Below, one piece after another: positions 49,613 to 58,008 of a stretch of 64,000 nt of DNA (the first letter of the stretch is position 1; every line of letters begins with the position of its first letter). Source of the stretch: Alphaproteobacteria bacterium. Lineage in GTDB: Bacteria > Myxococcota_A > UBA796 > CAJQPC01. The translations under genes were made by a program, and so were the position numbers. The stretch covers positions 988,501-1,052,500 of the forward strand of contig JACKEV010000006.1 in assembly GCA_020632795.1 (NCBI GenBank), written 5' to 3'. The notes beneath the pieces were generated by a model, which saw nothing but the letters and a program-made list of their open reading frames with translations, did not search any database and was not told the origin of the DNA.

Positions 49613-50377
49613 TCAGAAGCCCGCAGCCGGCTCCCCCACCGGCTCCCAGGGGAGGGCCTCCATCCCCTGCCGGCGCCGCGCCGCCGCCCGGATCTCCTCG
49701 ACGCCCTCAATGACCGTCCCCGCCGCAGCCTCAACCAGCCCCGCCGCGCGCAGGACGGCCTCCAGTTCATCGGCGCCACCACCAGCCCGTAGCCGATGCC
49801 ACGCCCGGTCCAGCGCCTCCAACTCCACGGCCAGCGAGCCCTGACCACCCGCCCAGGCCCGCAGCGCCCGGACCAGCCCGCGCCGCATGGCCTCGACCTC
49901 GTCAGCCCGCCCCACCGCCCGCCCCGAGCCCATCGGCAGCACCACCGCCGCGCGCCCATCCACGGCCAGGCCCAAGTTGTAGACTATCCACTCGGGCATC
50001 TCCCGAGGCCACCCCGAGCGCGTGACCGTCAGCCGGTCGATGACCACGCCGCCCAGCTCCGCGCTGTGCAGACGGGCCTCGCCCAGGTCAGCGCCGCGCA
50101 GATCCGCGTCGGTCAGGCTCACCTCCCGAAGGTCCGCCCCGCGCAGATCCGCGTCTCGCAGGTCCGAGCCTCGCAGGATGGCCCCACGCAGCCGCGACTC
50201 CCGCAACCCCACCCCGACGAGGCCAGCCCCGCGCAGGTCCACCCCCTCCAGCAGCGCCCCGGCGAAGTCCAGCCCCGCCACGGCCACCCCACTCCGGACG
50301 TACTCCAGCAGCAGCGCCCCCTTCTCCTCCGCGCTCATCTCCGACCCCGGCCGGGCCAGCTCAACGCTCGCATCCAT
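49613..50377 (-). CDS. Pentapeptide-repeat protein
   Basis: A 254-residue protein. Residues about 40-125 are pentapeptide repeats (for example LRGAILRGSDLRDADLRGA), a right-handed beta-helix, and the C-terminal 120 residues form an unrelated mixed domain with an Arg/Ala-rich helical end. ATG 50377 follows GGAGG at a good distance. There is no membrane segment. Some small pentapeptide proteins mimic DNA and inhibit gyrase, but this one lacks an obvious overall match. It lies at the edge of the accessory block, convergent with the metal operon. Confidence 0.75.
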   Translation of the reverse strand: MDASVELARPGSEMSAEEKGALLLEYVRSGVAVAGLDFAGALLEGVDLRGAGLVGVGLRESRLRGAILRGSDLRDADLRGADLREVSLTDADLRGADLGEARLHSAELGGVVIDRLTVTRSGWPREMPEWIVYNLGLAVDGRAAVVLPMGSGRAVGRADEVEAMRRGLVRALRAWAGGQGSLAVELEALDRAWHRLRAGGGADELEAVLRAAGLVEAAAGTVIEGVEEIRAAARRRQGMEALPWEPVGEPAAGF

Positions 50378-50436
50378 ACCCACCTCCAGCGATGGAGCAG
50401 GCGCCGCCGACCCCGCCGACGGCGCCTCTCCGGGGT

Positions 50437-50757
50437 TCACTCCGCGTCGTCCTTGGGGGTCTCGGGCAGCGCCACCACCCGCAGCTCCATCTCGTCGAGC
50501 ACGCGCTCCAGGTTTTCGGCCTGGTCCCGAACGTGCCCGAGCATGGCCTGGAGCCCGCCGAAGGCCTTCAGGAGCGGCCGCGGATCCGGATCCCTCCCGC
50601 ACTTGTAGACCTCGACGAACTCCAGCCCGGCCTTGTAGGTGCGGTGCATGGCCTCGCCCAGGGCGTCCTGGGTGTCGAGGAAGTGGATGGCGTGGTCGGC
50701 CAGGTAGTCGATGGCGGACAGCTCTTCTTCGCTGCGCGCCTTGTTGTTGTCGGACAT
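50437..50757 (-). CDS. Small helical protein of unknown function
   Basis: A 106-residue acidic, mostly helical protein (MSDNNKARSEEELSAIDYLA) ending in MELRVVALPETPKDDAE. One Cys near residue 52. GGGAG lies eight bases before ATG 50757, which is why the longer open frame is not used. No family recognised. It is transcribed away from the 517-base gap at 50758 and precedes the pentapeptide gene on the same strand. Confidence 0.6.
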   Translation of the reverse strand: MSDNNKARSEEELSAIDYLADHAIHFLDTQDALGEAMHRTYKAGLEFVEVYKCGRDPDPRPLLKAFGGLQAMLGHVRDQAENLERVLDEMELRVVALPETPKDDAE

Positions 50758-51274
50758 GGTCACTCTCCCGCCCACCGACACGGGATCCGGCCAGCGTCGG
50801 TGGGCAGGGTCCACCAGCCGGGATGAAGACAGAGTTCGGCCCTCGCCGCGCGACGACGGCGTGGTCGGAGTGCAGGCGGGCCCCCCGCGAGGCGGTCCCG
50901 GCCTGCGTCGCTCTCAGCTCAGGGGATCAGGGCGCGCAGCGGCGCCCAGCCCTCACCCGTGGCCTCCCTGCGGAGGCCCTCGCCGGCATCCGTGGCCGGC
51001 GGTCCCTGGGGTTGACCTGTCCTGGTAGAGTAGCCGCGGTGTCGTACCTGCGACCTGCTTCACGGGCTCGTATGGGGGTGCGCTGTTCACAGCAGCGTTC
51101 CTCCGGGCTCGGTCGAGTTCCTGCTCGGCCGGGCCCACCCCGTCCCCGCCAAGGTGACCCGAGACCGGAGGGGGACGTGCTCCGAAACCGGGGCGGCCCA
51201 GCGGACCTGGAACCACCTCGGATTCTTTACATAAGTTCGGGGTGAGGTCCAGATGCGGAGGCTCAAAGTCGGGC
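50758..51274. other. 517-base stretch with no supported gene
   Basis: Neither strand shows a convincing gene; the open frames crossing it are Pro/Arg/Gly-rich readings typical of GC-rich shadow frames. An AT-richer patch (TTCTTTACATAAG at about 51222-51234) and a TTGACC at 51014 stand out as possible promoter elements. No RNA gene was recognised. Confidence 0.5.
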
Positions 51275-51766
51275 CTACACCGCCTCGACCCCGACCTCCC
51301 CGAGCGAGCCCATCGGCCAGCTCGCGCGCATCCCCGGCGTGAGCTGGATCCGCAACTTCGCCACCCAGGCCGTGCCATCGCTGCTGAGCTGCCGCTCCGG
51401 GCCTGCGACCACCGCCTGGGCGAAGCGCTGCTGCACCCAGCCCGCGGCTTGCCAGGGCACGACCAGCTCCAGCTCTCCAAAGCGATTCGAGAAGCCCAGC
51501 TCGCCCCACTGGCCGAGGGGCACCGTGGCGCTCTCGCCCTCGGGCAGCGCGAGCGGGTAGACCTCCACGGCGGGCCCGGCCTGGGACGGGCGGCGCGTCA
51601 CGCCACCGACCATCAGCGGCTCCAGCAGGCTGACCAGGGGCGCGCCGATGAGCTGCTCGATCGGATCGAAGGAGAAGAAGCCCACACCCCAGCGGGTCAC
51701 GGGCAGTAGGAGGTTGATGCGGATCGAGCGGTCCGGCGGGGCCGGCACGGGAAGGGCCTGGGTCAC
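51275..51766 (-). CDS. Unknown protein of the accessory block
   Basis: A 163-residue protein starting with GTG in a GTGA overlap with the HTH gene stop; GGAGG lies seven bases upstream. It begins with a Pro-rich segment, then RINLLLPVTRWGVGFFSFDP, and is otherwise beta-rich (hydrophobic strands alternating with Gly and Pro). No family recognised. It is the last gene of a four-gene minus-strand set (53722 to 51275). Confidence 0.6.
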   Translation of the reverse strand: MTQALPVPAPPDRSIRINLLLPVTRWGVGFFSFDPIEQLIGAPLVSLLEPLMVGGVTRRPSQAGPAVEVYPLALPEGESATVPLGQWGELGFSNRFGELELVVPWQAAGWVQQRFAQAVVAGPERQLSSDGTAWVAKLRIQLTPGMRASWPMGSLGEVGVEAV

Positions 51767-52077
51767 GGGGACACCTCCGAGGGGGTCAGGGGGATGCTCA
51801 ACTGCTGAGCGGGCACGGGCTCCGGCGGCGGCGGCAGCGGCGGCTCGACGCACCAGAGCCCGGCCTGGTCCACACCCGCGAACCAGGGCAGGTCCAGCAG
51901 GGCGCGGCGCAGGCGCGGGCTCATCGAGGCACGCCCGTTGAACAGCGCGCTCCAGAAGGCGCGGGAGATACCGAGGGCCTTGGCCACGTCGGTGTGCTCC
52001 AGGTGGTGGCGGTCCATGACCACCAGCACCGGCTCGGCCTGGAGCAGGAAGCGGCGGCGGGCGTGCCGAGACGGCAT
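51763..52077 (-). CDS. Small helix-turn-helix protein
   Basis: A 104-residue protein. Residues about 20-60 (DRHHLEHTDVAKALGISRAF, then a Ser/Arg-rich turn) fit a Cro/XRE-like helix-turn-helix, followed by RRALLDLPWF and a Pro-rich tail. It would bind DNA and might regulate the accessory block; the repeat-rich region at 53.8 kb is a possible target. Its stop overlaps the next gene. Confidence 0.6.
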   Translation of the reverse strand: MPSRHARRRFLLQAEPVLVVMDRHHLEHTDVAKALGISRAFWSALFNGRASMSPRLRRALLDLPWFAGVDQAGLWCVEPPLPPPPEPVPAQQLSIPLTPSEVSP

Positions 52078-52080
52078 GGC

Positions 52081-52623
52081 TCAGGCGCCCTCGCCCGGAG
52101 GCTCGGGAGGCTCGCGGCCCTCGGGGTAGCGCACGCCGAAGTCGGGCGGGTTGTCGTCCTCCTCCTCTTCACCGTCGCCGTCCTCGCCGTCGCCGTCCTC
52201 GTCCTCGTCGTCGCCGCAGCCGTCGTCCTCGTCGTCCTCGCCCTCGGCGCTGTCCTCGGGGGGCTCGCTGCCGTCCTCGTCCTCGGCGTCGTCGTAGCCC
52301 TCGTCCAGCTCGTCGTCGTCGCCGTAGCGCCGGTTGTTCGACAGCAGGCGCAGGCTCTCGCTGCCGTCCTCGCTGCTCTCCAGCAGGGCCTCCAGCATGC
52401 GCTGGGTGCGGGCCATGCCCTTGAGGTTGAGGTAGAGCAGGTGTGTCTGGATGTAGCTGCGCTCGGCCTCGGACAGCTCGCTCCAGTCGCGCATGGACAC
52501 GCCGATCTCCTCGGCGCTGCGCACGTCCAGGGCGTTGCCGTAGAAGGCACGGGCGGCTCGCAGGAAGCCGGGGTCGCGGGGCTTGTCGGGCTCAGCCGCG
52601 CGAGCCGTGGGGAAGCTGGACAT
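52081..52623 (-). CDS. Protein with long acidic tail
   Basis: A 180-residue protein. The first 95 residues are helical (AARAFYGNALDVRSAEEIGV, SELSEAERSYIQTHLLYLNL). The next 65 or so are almost entirely Asp/Glu with Gly (polyacidic), ending in PPEPPGEGA. Such tails are seen in DNA mimics and in chaperone-like or packaging proteins. Not recognised. GAGGAG lies before ATG 52623. Its stop is three bases from the HTH start. Confidence 0.6.
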   Translation of the reverse strand: MSSFPTARAAEPDKPRDPGFLRAARAFYGNALDVRSAEEIGVSMRDWSELSEAERSYIQTHLLYLNLKGMARTQRMLEALLESSEDGSESLRLLSNNRRYGDDDELDEGYDDAEDEDGSEPPEDSAEGEDDEDDGCGDDEDEDGDGEDGDGEEEEDDNPPDFGVRYPEGREPPEPPGEGA

Positions 52624-52672
52624 ACAGGTCTCCTCACCGGGTCCTCGACCCGGCGTTGGGGTTGGGTGCCGC

Positions 52673-53722
52673 TCAGCCCGCGGGGGTCGGCGGCGGGGGC
52701 GCCGGCTGACCCGGCGGAGGGGGTGGCGGGGGCGGCGCCTGCTGCGCGGCCTGGGCCTGCCTGAACTGGTTGGCGGCCTGGTTGAGCATGGCCGCGAGCT
52801 GCTGGAGGTTCTCGGGCCGCTGCATCAGGGCCTGGACCTCGGGGCGCTGGAGGGTCTGCATCAGCTCCGGGGAGGCGCTGAGCGTCTGGAGCAGCGCGAG
52901 GCTCTCGGGGGGCAGGCCGCGGGCCATGAGCAGGGCCTGGGCCGCCTGACCGAGCTGCTCGATGGTGGCGCGCACGAGCTGGCCGCGCACCTCCTCGCCG
53001 TGCTGGTCGCGGGCGTCGTCGCGCTCGGCCTGGGCCTGGGTGGCTCGGAACTCGAGGATGGCGGCGACCAGCTCATCGACCTGCCCGCGGGCCTCGCGGA
53101 GCTGCTGGCTGACCTGGGAGAGGCTGGCGTTGTTCATGCCCTGGAGCTGGGCCACGGTGCTGAGCACCAGGCGCCCGTACTGCGCGTAGTAGTCGCCCAG
53201 GGCGCGCACCCCCTGCACCGCGGCGCCTTGCTCAGCGCCCTCGAAGGTGGGCTTGGGCAGACCGGGCACGCTCGGGTCCGAGGCGAAGCTGCTGGGGTCC
53301 TCCCAATCCTCGTTGCGCACGATGAACTGCGCGGAGTCCAGCTTGCTGATGCCCTTGGGGCCGTAGAGGCGGACGCGGAAGCGGCGCCACTGCTCGCCCA
53401 CGGTGTTGTGCTCGGCGGTCTCCCGCAGCCAAGCGCAGGCGGCCTCCTTGATGTCGTCCATCGTGACCTGGCCGATGGCCTCGGCCAGCGGGCTCTCGGT
53501 CCGGGGCGGGCCGTAGATGTCCTCGTCCGGGTCGCGCTGCGGCAGGTGCCGCTCCGCGAGGTGATGGCGGGCGCCCTCGACCGTGAAGTCGAAGCGGGCG
53601 AGGGTGTCCTCGCTGCGGGAGTCCGTGCGGTCGTGCAGGACCAGATAGCCCCCGTCCTGGGCCCGTCGATGGATGCGGGCGCAGACGCCCTCGAAGCCTT
53701 CGAAGATGAAGTTGTCGGCCAC
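52673..53722 (-). CDS. Unknown protein with helical region and polyproline tail
   Basis: A 349-residue protein, GTG start preceded by AAAGGAGG. Residues 1-150 are mixed and include FEGFEGVCARIHRR and VRLYGPKGISKL. Residues about 165-320 are a long Gln/Ala/Arg-rich helical region (repeated LQxLxx patterns), and the last 30 are Pro/Gln/Ala (polyproline). No signal or membrane segment. It is the first gene of the minus-strand group reading away from the repeat-rich region at 53.8 kb. Function unknown. Confidence 0.65.
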   Translation of the reverse strand: MADNFIFEGFEGVCARIHRRAQDGGYLVLHDRTDSRSEDTLARFDFTVEGARHHLAERHLPQRDPDEDIYGPPRTESPLAEAIGQVTMDDIKEAACAWLRETAEHNTVGEQWRRFRVRLYGPKGISKLDSAQFIVRNEDWEDPSSFASDPSVPGLPKPTFEGAEQGAAVQGVRALGDYYAQYGRLVLSTVAQLQGMNNASLSQVSQQLREARGQVDELVAAILEFRATQAQAERDDARDQHGEEVRGQLVRATIEQLGQAAQALLMARGLPPESLALLQTLSASPELMQTLQRPEVQALMQRPENLQQLAAMLNQAANQFRQAQAAQQAPPPPPPPPGQPAPPPPTPAG

Positions 53723-54127
53723 CAGCCTCCTTTGTCATCGCAACCTCATCGTATCCGGAGCCTGGGTCTTGACCAGCGTCCCGCAAGGGGCCCGATGAAG
53801 GCGATTCGCGGATAATAGGCGTTGTACCTTAATGGGGAGCGGTCCCCGATTCGTTCCCCAACGGGACATTCGGCCGGTCCCCAACGCGGTCCCCAGCTCT
53901 CGACCGCTTGCCCCCCAACGGCGTGGGGACCGCTCCCCGACCGTTCGCGGACACCCCCCGTCCGGGCTGGAGCGGTCCCCAGGTCCACGCTCGGGCTCCC
54001 CCCGACGGCGAGGGGCTCCAGCCGCCCAAGGTGGGGACTGAATGCCCCTTCTCGGCGTCTTGGGGCCCCCTACATTGACGCTGTCGATGCGCCCGACGGC
54101 GCGACCACCCCGATCAGCGAGGAGCCG
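53723..54127. repeat. Repeat-rich divergent intergenic region (CGGTCCCC motifs)
   Basis: Five exact CGGTCCCC octamers lie within 141 bases: direct at 53840, 53875, 53887 and 53973, inverted at 53925. GGGGAGCGGTCCCC at 53834-53847 and its exact reverse complement at 53925-53938 form a 14-base inverted pair. An AT-richer patch with ATAATA (53812-53817) lies at the left edge. The region separates two divergent gene groups, so it could be a shared operator region or an origin-like iteron array. Confidence 0.65.
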
Positions 54128-54853
54128 ATGGGCAAGCAGAGCCCCCTCAAGTCCGCCATGCAAGGCGGCGACGCGACCATCAACCACATGAGCGAGCGAC
54201 AGACGCGCTCGGCGCTGGGCGAGGCGGTCGGCCGCATCGCCAACCTGACCAAGCGCGCGGAGACCAGCAAGGAGGCCCTGCTCAACACGGGCGCCCAGGT
54301 GGTCCACACCGCCGAGACCCAGGGCAGCCTCTTCCTCTCCTCGATGGCCGAGGGCTTCTTCGGTGAGGAGAAGCTCCAGGTCGGGGACGTGGACGTGCGC
54401 GCCCCGGTGGGCATGGCCGCCCAGGTCTACGGGCTGTACCAGCTCATGACGGGCGGCAAGGGCGGCACCCACGCCCTGGCCCTGGGCAACGGCGTGACCG
54501 GCTCCTGGCTGGCGAGCGTCGGACGCCGCGCCGGTCAGACCCTGCGCGAGAAGCGCAACCAGGGCCAGGCCGCGGTCCAGGTGCAGCCCGGTGTGACCCT
54601 GCTCCAGGGCCAGGCCCTGCCACAGGGCTTCGCGGCGCTGCCGCAGCCGGTCCCCCAGGCGGGCCTGGCCGGGCCGGTGCGCGAGGTGCTGCTCACCGAG
54701 CCCGCGGTGCAGGGCCACCCCCAGGGCGGTCAGCGGCCTGCGCGCCGTCCCCCTCCGGGCCGCCGTCCGCGACCCCAACACGAGCGACGCCCCCCGCGCC
54801 GCCACGACAACCGCTTCCCCACCGGTCGTTCCTACGAGGACGACGAGGACTGA
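54128..54853 (+). CDS. Unknown accessory protein with hydrophobic middle and basic tail
   Basis: A 241-residue protein; ATG 54128 follows GAGGAG by 3 bases. Residues 1-60 are helical and charged (MGKQSPLKSAMQGGDATINH). Residues 60-135 contain two moderately hydrophobic Gly-rich segments (VGMAAQVYGLYQLMTGGK; ALGNGVTGSWLASVG). The last 60 residues are Pro/Arg-rich and basic, ending in an acidic EDDED. It leads a plus-strand gene run that continues to the window end. The amphipathic or membrane-like middle with a basic tail would suit a virion or membrane-associated protein, but no family is recognised. Confidence 0.6.
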   Translation: MGKQSPLKSAMQGGDATINHMSERQTRSALGEAVGRIANLTKRAETSKEALLNTGAQVVHTAETQGSLFLSSMAEGFFGEEKLQVGDVDVRAPVGMAAQVYGLYQLMTGGKGGTHALALGNGVTGSWLASVGRRAGQTLREKRNQGQAAVQVQPGVTLLQGQALPQGFAALPQPVPQAGLAGPVREVLLTEPAVQGHPQGGQRPARRPPPGRRPRPQHERRPPRRHDNRFPTGRSYEDDED

Positions 54854-54901
54854 ACCCCTTCCTCCGGCGAGCCCGGAGACCACACGAGCACGAGGCAGCG
54901 C

Positions 54902-55588
54902 ATGAGCAACCTGACCCCCCTGGGCCACGCCCGCGTCTACCGCGACGACAGCGGCGAGCTGGTCATCGACACCGACAGCCTGCGGCGTGGCTTCGCGGGC
55001 GACGACTTCGGTGACGACTACGACGACGAGGACTTCGACGGCGACTTCGAGGGTGACTTCGACGGCGACGACGACTTCGAGGACGACGACGACTTCGGCG
55101 CCCGTGGCAGCCGCAGCCGCCGCAAGAAGCGCCGTCAGTCGCGTCGGGAGAACCGCCGCGAGAACGGCCTGATGGCCAACGTCCGCGACCGCCGCGAGAA
55201 GCGCAAGCAGAAGGGGCGCAAGTCCATGTCCAAGAACACCGACGAGTGGGTCGCCACGGCGGTCGGCGACAGCACGACCTCCACCGCGGCCGGGGCCATC
55301 TCCCTGGAGATCACCCCCCAGCACGACTTCGAGGCGGACACCATCGTCTTCACCGGCAGCTCCTCGGGGGCCAAGGTGACGACCGTGTTCTTCGCGGACC
55401 AGGTGGCCTGGTCGAACTCCAGCGGCCTGCCGGTGGACGTGTTCTCCGCGACGAACACCCTGGGCGCGCTGCTCAAGGGCCAGTTCATCCGCGGGGGTCT
55501 GTCCATCGTCATCAACGGCACCGTCGAGGGCTCGGGCGACACCTTCCAGGCGACCATCACCGGCAAGAAGCCGCGGGTCTCCTGCTGA
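54902..55588 (+). CDS. Protein with acidic, then basic, then beta-rich domains (possible structural protein)
   Basis: A 228-residue protein with three contrasting parts: an acidic Asp/Glu/Phe/Gly stretch (residues about 30-65), an Arg/Lys-rich segment (residues about 68-107) and a beta-rich domain of about 120 residues rich in Ser/Thr/Gly/Val. ATG inside the gene at 55225 (reading MSKNTDEWVATAVGD) coincides with the start of the beta-rich domain and could be a nested start or a cleavage boundary. The plan, a charged N-arm plus compact beta domain, recalls capsid or spike proteins; that is inference only. Confidence 0.6.
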   Translation: MSNLTPLGHARVYRDDSGELVIDTDSLRRGFAGDDFGDDYDDEDFDGDFEGDFDGDDDFEDDDDFGARGSRSRRKKRRQSRRENRRENGLMANVRDRREKRKQKGRKSMSKNTDEWVATAVGDSTTSTAAGAISLEITPQHDFEADTIVFTGSSSGAKVTTVFFADQVAWSNSSGLPVDVFSATNTLGALLKGQFIRGGLSIVINGTVEGSGDTFQATITGKKPRVSC

Positions 55589-55608
55589 GTCGGTGACGGG
55601 AGGACGGG

Positions 55609-56211
55609 ATGTACTGCGCCACCGAGCTGAGCCGGCGGTCGGACTCCCGCTCCCTCGCCGCCTTCACCGGCACCCTCGCGTTGGAGCATTTGCTCTCGGG
55701 CGAGGCCGGCGCGGGCACCTGGCGCCTGGTCGAGCTGTTCAGCTCCGATGACCGTGCTTTCGAGGCCCGGCTGAGCTGGACCTCGGGCAAAGGCTCGGGG
55801 GCCAAGGCCTGGCTGACGGTGTCCCGCTCCACCCGCGTCTGTGTGTGGGCGAAGCACCTGAGCGTCCAGGTCGCGAACCTCGTGACCGAGACCAACCGCG
55901 TCGGAGTGACCATCGCGGACGGCTTCGCGCCCACCCACAACACCTGGGAAGAGCGCGGCAGCCTCAGCGAGAACAGCCTCGAAGCGCTCACCATCCCTCC
56001 CTTCTCTCAGCGCGTGCGCCTTGAGCTGGCCAACCCCACCCTGCTGAGCGCGACCGAGCTTCGGGTGCGCGACGGCGCCGACATCCTCCGGGCGGTGGTG
56101 TCGGCCGCCGAGCAGGGTGAGCACGGCATCCCCACAGCCGGGGCGCACGCGCTCACCGCCCTCGCGCCGGCCGATGTGGCCTTCCGCGCGGTCCACCACC
56201 TCGCCCTGTGA
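55609..56211 (+). CDS. Unknown beta-rich protein of the accessory run
   Basis: A 200-residue protein; ATG 55609 follows GGGAGG. The sequence alternates short hydrophobic strands with Ser/Thr/Ala and suggests a beta-sandwich (VWAKHLSVQVANLVTETNRV). Two Cys, no signal, no membrane helix. No family recognised. It sits 20 bases after the preceding gene and 9 before the next, so the run is probably a single transcript. Confidence 0.6.
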   Translation: MYCATELSRRSDSRSLAAFTGTLALEHLLSGEAGAGTWRLVELFSSDDRAFEARLSWTSGKGSGAKAWLTVSRSTRVCVWAKHLSVQVANLVTETNRVGVTIADGFAPTHNTWEERGSLSENSLEALTIPPFSQRVRLELANPTLLSATELRVRDGADILRAVVSAAEQGEHGIPTAGAHALTALAPADVAFRAVHHLAL

Positions 56212-56220
56212 GGCACTCCC

Positions 56221-56616
56221 ATGCTCTTCCGACACATCAAGACCCTGCTGGAGGTCAGCGAAGCCCAGGACACCGACGAGACCGGTTCGTCCTACGTCAT
56301 CGCGCCCTCGGCCAGCGACTCGGTCGAGGACCACAGCCAGGCCTTCCGCGTCTTCTTCGACGCGACCCAGGCCAACGGCGCCACGAGCCCGACCACCGAT
56401 GTCCACCTCCAGACCAGCCACGACGGCGCGAACTGGTTCACCATCCACAGCGCAACCCAGCTCACCGCCGACGGCTCCGTCCATGAGTGGGAGCAGGTCA
56501 CCGCGCTCGGGCCCTACGTCCGGGCGATCACGACGCTGGCGGGTGGGACGAACCCGGACCACACCGCCAAGGTGGTGCTGGCCTCGACCTCGCCCTTCGC
56601 GCTGACCGCGGTGTGA
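56221..56616 (+). CDS. Small beta-rich protein
   Basis: A 131-residue protein with the look of a compact beta-domain: FRVFFDATQANGATSPTTD, then VHLQTSHDGANWFTIHS, then a strand pair ending LGPYVRAITTLAGG. The W-F-T-I and S-H-D-G-A-N-W pattern resembles small discoidin-like or phage structural domains, but no family is assigned. It follows the previous stop by 9 bases. Confidence 0.6.
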   Translation: MLFRHIKTLLEVSEAQDTDETGSSYVIAPSASDSVEDHSQAFRVFFDATQANGATSPTTDVHLQTSHDGANWFTIHSATQLTADGSVHEWEQVTALGPYVRAITTLAGGTNPDHTAKVVLASTSPFALTAV

Positions 56617-56620
56617 CCCG

Positions 56621-57136
56621 ATGCGCATCACGGTCAAGATGGCCTTTGACGAGGCGGGCGCGCTCCGTCTGCTGAACTGGCTGGCGCGCGAGAACGCCAT
56701 CCTGCTGGGCGAGCAGCCGGACCTGCCGCTGCTCTACGACAGCGGGGTGCGCTACGAGCGCGAGGACGACGAGGTCTGGTGTGACTTCGTCAACCTGCTG
56801 GCCCAGGGCCATGAGGACTGTGACGCGCTGGCTGCCGCCCGGGCGGGCGAGCTGATGGCGCGGGGATGGAAGGCGCTCCGGGCTGGTGACGAGGGCTACG
56901 AGGCCGCCCGATGGCGGCGCCCTCGGCGCATCAAGGCCGAGGTGATGCTCACCACGCGCACGCGGCCCGGTGAGCCCGGTCTCTACCACTGCATCGTCCG
57001 CTACCGGGTCGGCGGGCGCTGGTACCGCGACGACCCGAGCGCCCGCCTGGGCATGAACGGCGGACGCATCGACCCCCTGGTGCAGCAGCGCTGGGCAACT
57101 CGCGCGGGGAACACCCGCGCCTGGAGGACGGCATGA
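56621..57136 (+). CDS. Transglutaminase/papain-like cysteine peptidase-like protein
   Basis: A 171-residue protein. LLAQGHEDCDALAAARAGEL (near residue 66) fits the G-x-x-D-C-(D/E)-D/A-L-A pattern of small transglutaminase-like proteins often found among phage-type gene sets, with Cys as nucleophile. The His would lie in LYHCIVRYRVG and an Asp in RWYRDDPSARLGM, completing a Cys-His-Asp set. The family memory is approximate. Overlap with the next gene (ATGA) places it in the same operon; a role in particle maturation or cell-wall work is possible. Confidence 0.6.
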   Translation: MRITVKMAFDEAGALRLLNWLARENAILLGEQPDLPLLYDSGVRYEREDDEVWCDFVNLLAQGHEDCDALAAARAGELMARGWKALRAGDEGYEAARWRRPRRIKAEVMLTTRTRPGEPGLYHCIVRYRVGGRWYRDDPSARLGMNGGRIDPLVQQRWATRAGNTRAWRTA

Positions 57137-58008
57137 ACCTGCGACCTGTGATGACCCTGGCCGAGCTGCGGCGCGGGGGTGAGTTCGGCGCGCGGCGTCG
57201 GCGTGGTCAGGGACGTGGGCGTGGAGGAGGCCGTGGTCAGCGCGGGCAAGGTCAGCGCGGCCGGGGCCAGGGCCAGCGGGCGCAGCAGGGCGGTGGCAAG
57301 CGTCGGCAGACGGCGATGCAGCCCGCGCCGAGGATGCAGCCTGCTCCCAGGATGCAGCCCTACGCGCCTCAGCAGGGATTCCCGCCTCAGCAGGGCTACC
57401 CGATGCAGCAGGGCTACCCGCCCCAGGGCTTCGTGCAGCAGCCCTACCCGGAACAAGGCGACTACTACGACGAGGAGCCCTACGACGACTACGCGGACTA
57501 CGACGCCGAGTTCGTCGAGGACGAGTGGGCCGGTCGCCGTCGCGCATGGGCACAGCCCGCGACCCTCACCCCCAACCTGCGCATCCAGGCCGCCGAGGGC
57601 TTCCGCGCCGCGGTGATCCCGCTGCGTCCCGGCCTGAGCATCGTGGCCGAGCTGCCCGAGGCCACCGCGCAGTCGGAGTTCGGCGTCGGCGCCGTGCTCG
57701 CGCCCCTCATCCTGACCGCGGCGACCAAGGCCATCCAGCAGCGCGACCCCAGCAAGCCGGGCGTGGTGCGGCAGATCATCGACCTGCGCCAGCAGCGCGT
57801 GCAGGACGGTCGGGCCTGGGTGCCGGACCTGCGGGACCTGCGCCAGCGCCGCGTCGAGTCGGGCACCGCCCTGATCCCGGTGCGCAACGCCCAGCCCCAG
57901 CAGAGCCCCGTGCTCCTGCCCGCGCCCACGGTCGGGTGGGCCGACTCCAGCGACATGGTGGACGCGGTCAGCGGCTTCGGCTGTGCCGCCTGCGACTGGA
58001 GGGGCTGA
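57133..58008 (+). CDS. Low-complexity RG/QGYP-rich protein
   Basis: A 291-residue protein. Residues 15-60 are Arg/Gly/Gln-rich (RGQGRGRGGGRGQRGQGQ), residues 62-110 carry tandem M-Q-P-A/Y and Q-Q-G-(Y/F)-P repeats, residues 110-130 are Asp/Glu/Tyr-rich, and the C-terminal 160 residues form a more ordered domain with a Cys pair near the end (GCAACDW). RGG-like and QGYP repeats resemble nucleic-acid-binding or phase-separating sequence. No family recognised. Overlaps its neighbours at both ends. Confidence 0.62.
   Translation: MNLRPVMTLAELRRGGEFGARRRRGQGRGRGGGRGQRGQGQRGRGQGQRAQQGGGKRRQTAMQPAPRMQPAPRMQPYAPQQGFPPQQGYPMQQGYPPQGFVQQPYPEQGDYYDEEPYDDYADYDAEFVEDEWAGRRRAWAQPATLTPNLRIQAAEGFRAAVIPLRPGLSIVAELPEATAQSEFGVGAVLAPLILTAATKAIQQRDPSKPGVVRQIIDLRQQRVQDGRAWVPDLRDLRQRRVESGTALIPVRNAQPQQSPVLLPAPTVGWADSSDMVDAVSGFGCAACDWRG

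Noticed and set aside
50758..51245. Plus-strand open frame ending at 51245 as a gene
   Set aside because: It lacks a supported start and ribosome binding site, and the sequence is Arg/Pro/Gly-rich and without domain features.
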